64,000 bases of DNA. Origin: Rhabdophis nuchalis (lineage: Eukaryota > Chordata > Lepidosauria > Squamata > Natricidae). This document shows positions 58,339-64,000 of this stretch, piece by piece. The translations under genes were made by a program, and so were the position numbers. Numbering within the stretch: the stretch's first letter is position 1; the number at the start of each line of letters is the position of its first letter. The notes under the pieces are model-generated. The model made no database searches. It saw only the letters and a list, made by a program, of their open reading frames with translations, and was not told the origin of the DNA. Location of the stretch: NCBI GenBank assembly GCA_039707465.1, contig CM077648.1:77314119-77378118 (forward strand), in the 5' to 3' direction.

Positions 58339-58594
58339 GGAGGGAGGGAGAGAGGGAAGGAGAGACTTACATACAGAGAGAGACAGAGAGGGAGGAGGAA
58401 GAGACAAACAGAGAGAGGGAGGGAGAGAGGGAATCAGAGAGAGAGAGGCACACACACACACACACACACACACAGAATGACAGATGGGTGGAGGGAGGAG
58501 AGAGAGACAGATAAAGAGAGAGATTGACAGAGAGAGACAAAAAGAAAAAGAGGGGGAAAAAACAGAAAGAAAAAGAAAGTGGGAGAGAGAGATA

Positions 58595-58641
<47 letters not shown>
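58339..58641. repeat. GA-rich simple repeats, CA array and GAAA array
   Basis: GGAGGGAG and AGAGAGA runs, a CA array near 58449-58474 and about eleven GAAA units ending at 58641. Confidence 0.95.
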
Positions 58642-58642
<1 letters not shown>

Positions 58643-58651
58643 GGTCCGTGA

Positions 58652-58916
58652 GGTCCCCTTCACGTTCCTCGTCTCCCCAAATGCTGTCCGGAGCCATCCG
58701 CAGCCACGCAGAGACTTGCCGCTTTTCCATGCCGTGCAAAAGATAGGCGCGCGCATGCCCCGCCCAATTACAATCTTGGAGAGTTCGTAGCGGTGGAAAC
58801 TTGCGTTATAATTGCACGCGCCTATCTTTTGCGCGGCATGGAAAAGCGGCAAGTCTGCACGGCTGCTGATGGTTCCAGGCGGCACCCGGGGAGACGAGGA
58901 ACGTGAAGGGGACACC
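58652..58916. repeat. Long inverted repeat inside the hAT element
   Basis: The left arm (GTCCCCTTCACGTTCCTCGT to AAAAGATAGGCGCG) is complementary with gaps to the right arm 58828-58916; the spacer is about 70 bases. Confidence 0.8.
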
Positions 58917-59039
58917 CCTCCCCCAGCGGAAGGCCTCGCCGTCACCACAGAGCCCGCCGCTCCTCCATGCGGTATTTTGTGGACAGTGACAGACAGACAC
59001 AGAGTGGCACAGAGCGAGAGAGAGACGGACGGAGGGAAT

Positions 59040-59880
59040 CAGGGTCTGACAGATACAAAGAGAGAGAGAGAGGGGGGGGGGAAGGAGGGAGGGAGAAACA
59101 GAGAGAGACAGGGAGGGAGGGAGGGAGGGAGGGAAGGAGGCAAAGAGCCACAGAGCCAGACAGACAGAGAAGAAGGGAGGGCAGAGAGACCGACAGAGAG
59201 ACACAGAGAATGACAGAAAGAGACAGGGAGGGAGAGAGAGAGGGAGGGAAGAAGGCAAAGAGCCACAGAGACAGACAGACAGAGAAAAAGGGAGGGCAGA
59301 GAGACAGAGAGAGGCACAGAGAATGACAGAAAGAGACAGGGAGGGAGGGAGGGAAGGAGGCAAAGAGCCACAGAGACAGACAGACAGAGAAGAAGGGAGG
59401 GCAGAGAGACAGAGAGAGAGACACAGAGAATGACAGAAAGAGACAGGGAGGGAGGGAGAGAGGGAGGGAAGGAGGCAAAGAGCCACAGAGACAGACAGAC
59501 AGAGAAAAAGGGAGGGCAGAGAGACAGAGAGAGGCACAGAGAATGACAGAAAGAGACAGGGAGGGAAGGAGGCCAAGAGCCACAGAGCCAGACAGACAGA
59601 GAAGAAGGGAGGGCAGAGAGACAGAGAGAGAGACACAGAGAATGACAGAAAGAGACAGGGAGGGAGGGAGAGAGGGAGGGAAGGAGGCAAAGAGCCACAG
59701 AGACAGACAGACAGACAGAGAAGAAGGGAGGGCAGAGACACAGAGAGAGACACAGAGAATGACAGAAAGAGACAGGGAGGGAGGAAGAGATAAAGAGCCA
59801 CAGAGAGAGACGGACAGATAGACAGACTCAGAGAGACAGAGAGAAACAGAAAGAGAGAGAAAGAGAAAGAAGGGAAGAAA
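59040..59880. repeat. Purine-rich minisatellite
   Basis: The phrase AAGAGCCACAGAG recurs seven times from 59142 to 59792, spaced about 115, 105, 115, 97, 115 and 103 bases, with GACAGACAGACAGAGAA and GGGAGGGCAGAGAGAC between. Long open frames on both strands here follow from the purine bias only. Confidence 0.92.
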
Positions 59881-60132
59881 GAAAAGAAAGTTGGAGAGAG
59901 ATGAGAGAACTTATGACCACAATTGAGCCCAAAATTTTGGTTGCTAAGCAAGACCGTTGTTAAGTGAGTTTCACCACAGTTTCCAAGTTGGCCACGCCCA
60001 TCCGGTCACATGACCGCTGAGCCACGCCCTCAAAACAGGCCACACCTTCCGGCTCTCAAAAGGAATTTCAATCGAGCTTTTGTTGATATTTGGCTCTTTT
60101 GACTAATGAGTTTGCCTACCACTGACCTATAC

Positions 60133-61195
60133 TAACTTAGTGCTCTCCAAAAGATGTTGAAAGTTAACCACCAGGGCTTTTATACACTGTAATCACTGGC
60201 CATGTTAGCTACTGGTTATGGATGATATAAGCAAGTGTATCATAGACCTGGAGCTGGAAAAAGATTTCCAACTCTACTCAGGCACAACTATGCAACAAAT
60301 AGAATGACTTTGGATGTTCCCCAGATGAAGAAATATGGAGCTGAGGTGGCTTGTGTATCCATTTCCACCCTTTTCAGTGTAAAATCTAAAGCCATATTAC
60401 AGGTTTGTGAACTATGATTTAGCTAAAGTACTTATATATCATGCCTGGCATAGAACTCACTGAAGGAAGAAGGGATATAAAGTAAAGTGTGAAACAATCC
60501 TGACTGTGAAATTCCTCTCTAGGCCTGTAGTGATGCAGGGTTTCAATTCTACCAGTTGAAGACTTAAATTCTTAGCAGAGTTTCAAGCATCCAACATTGT
60601 TGTTTTATGAAAAACAAGATGTCAGAGTGACAAAAAAATGCATCTCGTAGAAAATAAAAAGACAAATTGCAAATACTTGCATTGCTGCACCAGTTAAATC
60701 AATTAACCAATTTCATTGTAATTTTATTACAATCTTATTACAATGACAATAAAGATTATTATTATTATTATTATTATTAAATCCTTTTTGACAATTCACA
60801 TTTTTTTATGCTCAGCTGAAGTCTTGAATGTAACTTTATTTAGAAATGCATGTTAAATTTATTTTAATGTTTTGATTCCAACTAATTAATTTTAAATTAA
60901 GTCTCAATGGAATCCATGTTATAATCAGCAGGTTAAATTCTAAGATGTCGGGTAATTTAATTTATTCTTAATTTTATTTTATTTTTTGCATGTTGAGATA
61001 TAGAATAGATCATAATTTCAGCAATATTCAAACACTGAATTTGCCTGGCTTAATTTACTCCACTAATTTCTTTTTGCCTTCAAACTCAACGGGTCACCTT
61101 AGGCCAGTTATACATTCCGACTATACCTATATCATAGGCTACAGATAAATAAAAACTTGGAAAGGATATGTATGTTTATATGTACATACACAGAT
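60133..61195. other. Intergenic, LINE-like tail only
   Basis: AT-rich DNA. ACAATGACAATAAAGATT followed by ATT units (60741-60779) looks like a retroelement 3' tail; its body is not identifiable. Confidence 0.4.
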
Positions 61196-61715
61196 GCAGT
61201 TTGTAAACAGATGCAGGTTCAAAAGTGGAACTGCTATCAGCGTCCTCCTTTATCTGTATGACATCAAGCTGTATGCTAAGACATCAACAAGACACCAACT
61301 CACTGATCCATGCGACACAGATCTACTGTAAGGACATTTGGATTTCATTTGGGCTGGAGATGTGTGGCTGGATGGTAGTAAAGGGAAGGAAGGTAGTTAA
61401 CTACCACTAGGCCACATAGCAAACATACAAACCACGTGCAAGTAAATCTCACAGTCACTTGGGAACCATAGTGACGACGCAAGGAAGATAGCAACATTCA
61501 AGTACCACTAAAGAATAAGACAGATCCTGAAGAACCAGCCTAATGAGAAGTGCAAGGTCTATGTCATCAATATGTATGACCTGCCAATCACCAGATATCA
61601 TGACAGTATAGAGAGTCAGTCAAAAGAGGAGATGGAGGCTGCTGTTGTGAAGACCTAGAACTCCTCTCAATGCACAGAGGTTTTCAACCCAAATCTAACA
61701 CCAAGAGTGTCCGCT
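61196..61715 (+). pseudogene. R2/R4-like non-LTR RT remnant
   Basis: Broken + strand frames give a degenerate YMDD-like box followed by QDTNSLIHATQIYCKDI, ISFGLEMCGWMVVKGRKV, and later MYDLPITRYHDSIESQSKEE and NPNLTPRVS. This order resembles the RT C-terminal region of a widespread vertebrate family whose database hits are usually to R2/R4-type elements. Clade uncertain. Confidence 0.6.
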
Positions 61716-62650
61716 CCGGCATGCCGACAGGCCATGGGGGGCGGGGGGGATGATGCCATACCTCCATCTACTCACTGTTTCTTTTGTCTTCCAGATGCTG
61801 TCTCCATGGTAGGGGGAGCGCATGTCAGCTCTGGTACACCAACAGGCCTGGAGGAGGGAGAGAGGAGGGGGAGACTGCAGCGGGGGTGATTGCATGCACG
61901 CGTGCGCATGTACACGCACACACACACTCTTCTCCAAGGCCAGCAAGGAAGCGGTGGTGTTTCTACAGCATGGCCCGCTAAAGCCAACAAGCAGCAGAAC
62001 TCCTTCTGTGATTAATGCTTTCATCTGAGCGGGATGCATACGGAGACAGCTTCTGCTGATAAGGCATTGTCTGTAATATGAGGAGTTTGTAACACTTCTG
62101 GGTCACATGGGGTGGAGCTGTGCACGTCAATTGGCAGGGTGGTGGAAAAACATTTAAAAGGTGGTGGGGAGCACAGGTACGTATCCCTAACAAGAATTTC
62201 ATCATGTATCATGATTGTCAGTTTGTGCCAGTAAAAGAATTAACAAACCAAGTTTGAGTTTGAAGTCTTTCCTGCTTCTTTGGAACTTGACATCAGGTTG
62301 TACTGACTGTACATCAGCTTGAAAAACAGCAGGATGTGTGTGTGTGTGTGTTCTGATGAGTGTCAAAGCAACTGTCCTGTATGAAACCCAGAGCATCCAA
62401 GAGTCATAATTAAGAGGCACCCGATGATGACCTGCTGAGAGAATGCTTGAGGCAACAGCAGACATGGGAGGAAGATCAAGCAAAGGACATGCCATGGCAA
62501 GACAAGACTCTGCATGGGATGTACCATCAATAGATAGCTTAGGTTGCTGACATTGGGAAATCCCACCAGTGGCTGGAAAGAGCTGAACTAGCACCGAAGC
62601 ACTGATTATAGCAACGCAAGGGCAGACATTAAGTATCAGAAGTAGGGATC
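61716..62650. other. Intergenic, nothing certain
   Basis: Moderate GC with short CA and TG runs (about 61915 and 62335). No repeat family or gene was recognised. Confidence 0.4.
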
Positions 62651-62654
62651 TATC

Positions 62655-63464
62655 ACACTAGACCAGAGAAGGCCCTTCCCCTGGGAGCCACCAACCGGCA
62701 TTGCCCGGTCGACGGCACCCGGAGAAGACCCTCTCCGTGGGAGCGAGTCGGCCGTAGGGATGTATGGGGCAGCAGATGGTCTCGCAGGTAGCTAGGCCCC
62801 ATGCCATGGAGCACCTTGAAGATGGTCATCAAAACATTGTAACGCACCCGGAAGGGCACAGGTAGCCAGTGCAGCTCGCGCAGGAGTGGTGTTATGTGGG
62901 AATGCCTTGAGGCTCCCATGATCACCCGCGCGGCCGCATTCTGAACCAACTGCAACCTCCGAGTGCATCTCAAGGGGAGCCCCATGTAGAGAGCATTACA
63001 GTAGTCCAGACGAGAAGTCACGAGTGCTTGAGTGACTGTGCGAAGGGCTTCCCGGTCCAGTAAGGGGCGCAATTGGTGGACCAGGCGAACCTGGTAAAAC
63101 GCCCCCCTGGCCACGGCCGCCACCTGGTCCTCCAGGGACAGCTGGGAATCCAGGAGGACTCCTAAATTGCGCACCCTCTCCACGGGGGCCAATACTTCAC
63201 CCCCCATGGCCAGTGATGGTGTCATCTGCCTAAACTGGGAGGCCGGGAACCACAGCCACTCGGTCTTGGACGGGTTGAGTTTGAGTTTGTTACTGCCCAT
63301 CCAGATCCGTACAGCCTCTAAACACCGGGACATCACCTCAACGGCATCGTTGGGGTGGTCTGGGGTAGAGATGTACAACTGAGTATCATCAGCGTACAGA
63401 TAGTACTCTAACCCAAAACCACGGATGATCTCACCCAGCGGCTTCATATATGTGTTGAATAGGA
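62655..63464 (-). mobile_element. L2-type LINE fragment truncated at both ends
   Basis: 265 open codons: MKPLGEIIRGFGLEYYLYAD, the YADDTQLY box, SNKLKLNPSKTEW and up to RGRAFSG. It closely matches codons about 202-466 of the RT frame at 46.25 kb. The 5' cut at 63464 joins directly to an L1 fragment. Confidence 0.9.
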
Positions 63465-64000
63465 GTGGACCTTTACAAAGAAGGAGTTAAACTACAACTA
63501 AAATCTAGAGAGCAACTAAGAGAAGAAGGAATTATCAGGACTTGGTTTCAGTATGCACAGCTGCAGGCCAGATGGAGAGAAGACCAAAAAACTGGTATCT
63601 TGCAACAGGATGAGAACTTGGTAAAGCAGATAAGGGATAAAGGTCAAATGCACATAAAAAGGTTGTACAGTGCATTGGTGGAAATAGACTCAGAAACTGA
63701 CCTAGTTAAAGACTGCATGATAAAATGGGCGCAAAATATAGGTGAACCAATAATGTTGGAGACTTGGGAGAAGATATGGGTTAGTAATGTAAGATTCACA
63801 CAAGCTCAAAATTTAAGAGAGAATTTTTATAAAATGTTTTATAGATTTTTTATTTATTAAATTTAAAATTTTTAAATTTAAATTATTAAATTTAAATTTT
63901 TATTTATTAAATTTGATGGCATTTGATTAGATGGCATTTAGACCCAAAAAAGTTATCTTGCATATACCCAAGTGTACAACCTAAATGCTGGAGATGTGAA
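63465..64000 (+). mobile_element. L1 LINE fragment (ORF2 C-terminal region)
   Basis: The + strand reads LREEGIIRTWFQYAQLQARW, LYSALVEIDSETDLVKDCM, TWEKIWVSNVRFTQAQNL and ENFYKMFYR. After an AT-rich interruption (63846-63929) it resumes WHLDPKKLSCIYPSV and PKCWRCE, the typical L1 zinc-knuckle lead-in. It runs off the window. Confidence 0.88.

Larger units (their letters stand above)
57295..60124. mobile_element. Large hAT-type element with satellite cargo
   Basis: 2830 bp; ends CAGTGGTCGGCAAAC and GTTTGCCTACCACTG; exact 8-bp target duplication ACCTATAC (57287-57294 and 60125-60132). No transposase. Interior: CpG-rich DNA (57.30-58.33 kb) in which a GCGAGCGAACGGG block occurs twice (57.38 and 57.85 kb), purine-rich microsatellites (58.33-58.64), a long inverted repeat (58.64-58.92), a purine minisatellite (59.04-59.88), and a fragment of another repeat (59.91-60.06). 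Confidence 0.85.

Noticed and set aside
57289..58473. 394-codon and other overlapping open frames in GC-rich DNA.
   Set aside because: High GC lowers stop frequency; frames overlap on both strands, have no motif and lie inside a non-autonomous hAT-type element.
58806..59951. Long open frames (up to 381 codons) of Ser/Leu/Pro on the - strand and Arg/Glu/Gly on the + strand.
   Set aside because: They arise from a purine-rich minisatellite with few possible stops; no domain, repeats match the DNA period, and frames are open on both strands.

Overview
The window is vertebrate nuclear DNA, almost certainly from a squamate reptile and probably a snake. It is AT-rich and holds two split genes with GT/AG introns. 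The dispersed repeats form a squamate-like mix: L2- and CR1-type LINEs, tRNA-headed SINEs of the Sauria type, Helitrons, many palindromic hAT-type MITEs, a Penelope-like element and a DIRS-like element. Species cannot be fixed from the sequence alone.

Genes. On the + strand, five exons between 2553 and 17241 encode the last 189 residues of the palmitoyltransferase ZDHHC17 (HIP14), followed by a 3' UTR to about 20040. On the - strand, a complete CSRP2 gene (two LIM domains, 193 residues, five coding exons) runs from a CpG-rich TATA promoter near 38.9 kb to a poly(A) signal at 25.44 kb. The two genes meet tail to tail with about 5.4 kb between them, which agrees with the known vertebrate order ZDHHC17-CSRP2. 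No gene was found from 39.1 to 64 kb; that stretch is transposons, satellites and unique DNA.

Mobile DNA by region. 0-2.5 kb: ZDHHC17 intron with old L2 pieces and a TAA microsatellite. 5.3-14.5 kb: one ZDHHC17 intron carries a Penelope-like element (- strand, 5951-14400) with 89-bp direct repeats and a lightly damaged ORF. Into its coding end a 5.7-kb DIRS-like element (6319-12055) has inserted without target-site duplication. The DIRS-like copy has terminal inverted repeats that look identical by eye and a textbook internal complementary region, but its GC-rich interior shows no readable gene. 20-25.4 kb: pogo/Tigger-like MITE, Tc1/mariner 3' end, hAT repeat, LINE RT remnant and CR1. 30-38.2 kb (CSRP2 intron 1 and nearby): several hAT MITEs, two of them rearranged, and an ancient L2. 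39-46 kb: Helitron, MITEs, L2, CR1, and a short duplicated segment that preserves an empty insertion site. 46.1-49.5 kb: a nearly full-length L2-type LINE with an open 500-codon RT frame. 49.5-56.3 kb: SINEs and Helitrons with tetranucleotide arrays. 57.3-60.1 kb: a 2.8-kb hAT-type element with 8-bp target duplication, filled with GC-rich and purine-rich repeats. 61-64 kb: fragments of R2/R4-like, L2 and L1 LINEs.

The most unusual feature is the nested ZDHHC17 intron > Penelope > DIRS arrangement. The DIRS circle-junction sequence, the insertion site and a possible hammerhead-ribozyme fold in the Penelope repeat can all be read directly.
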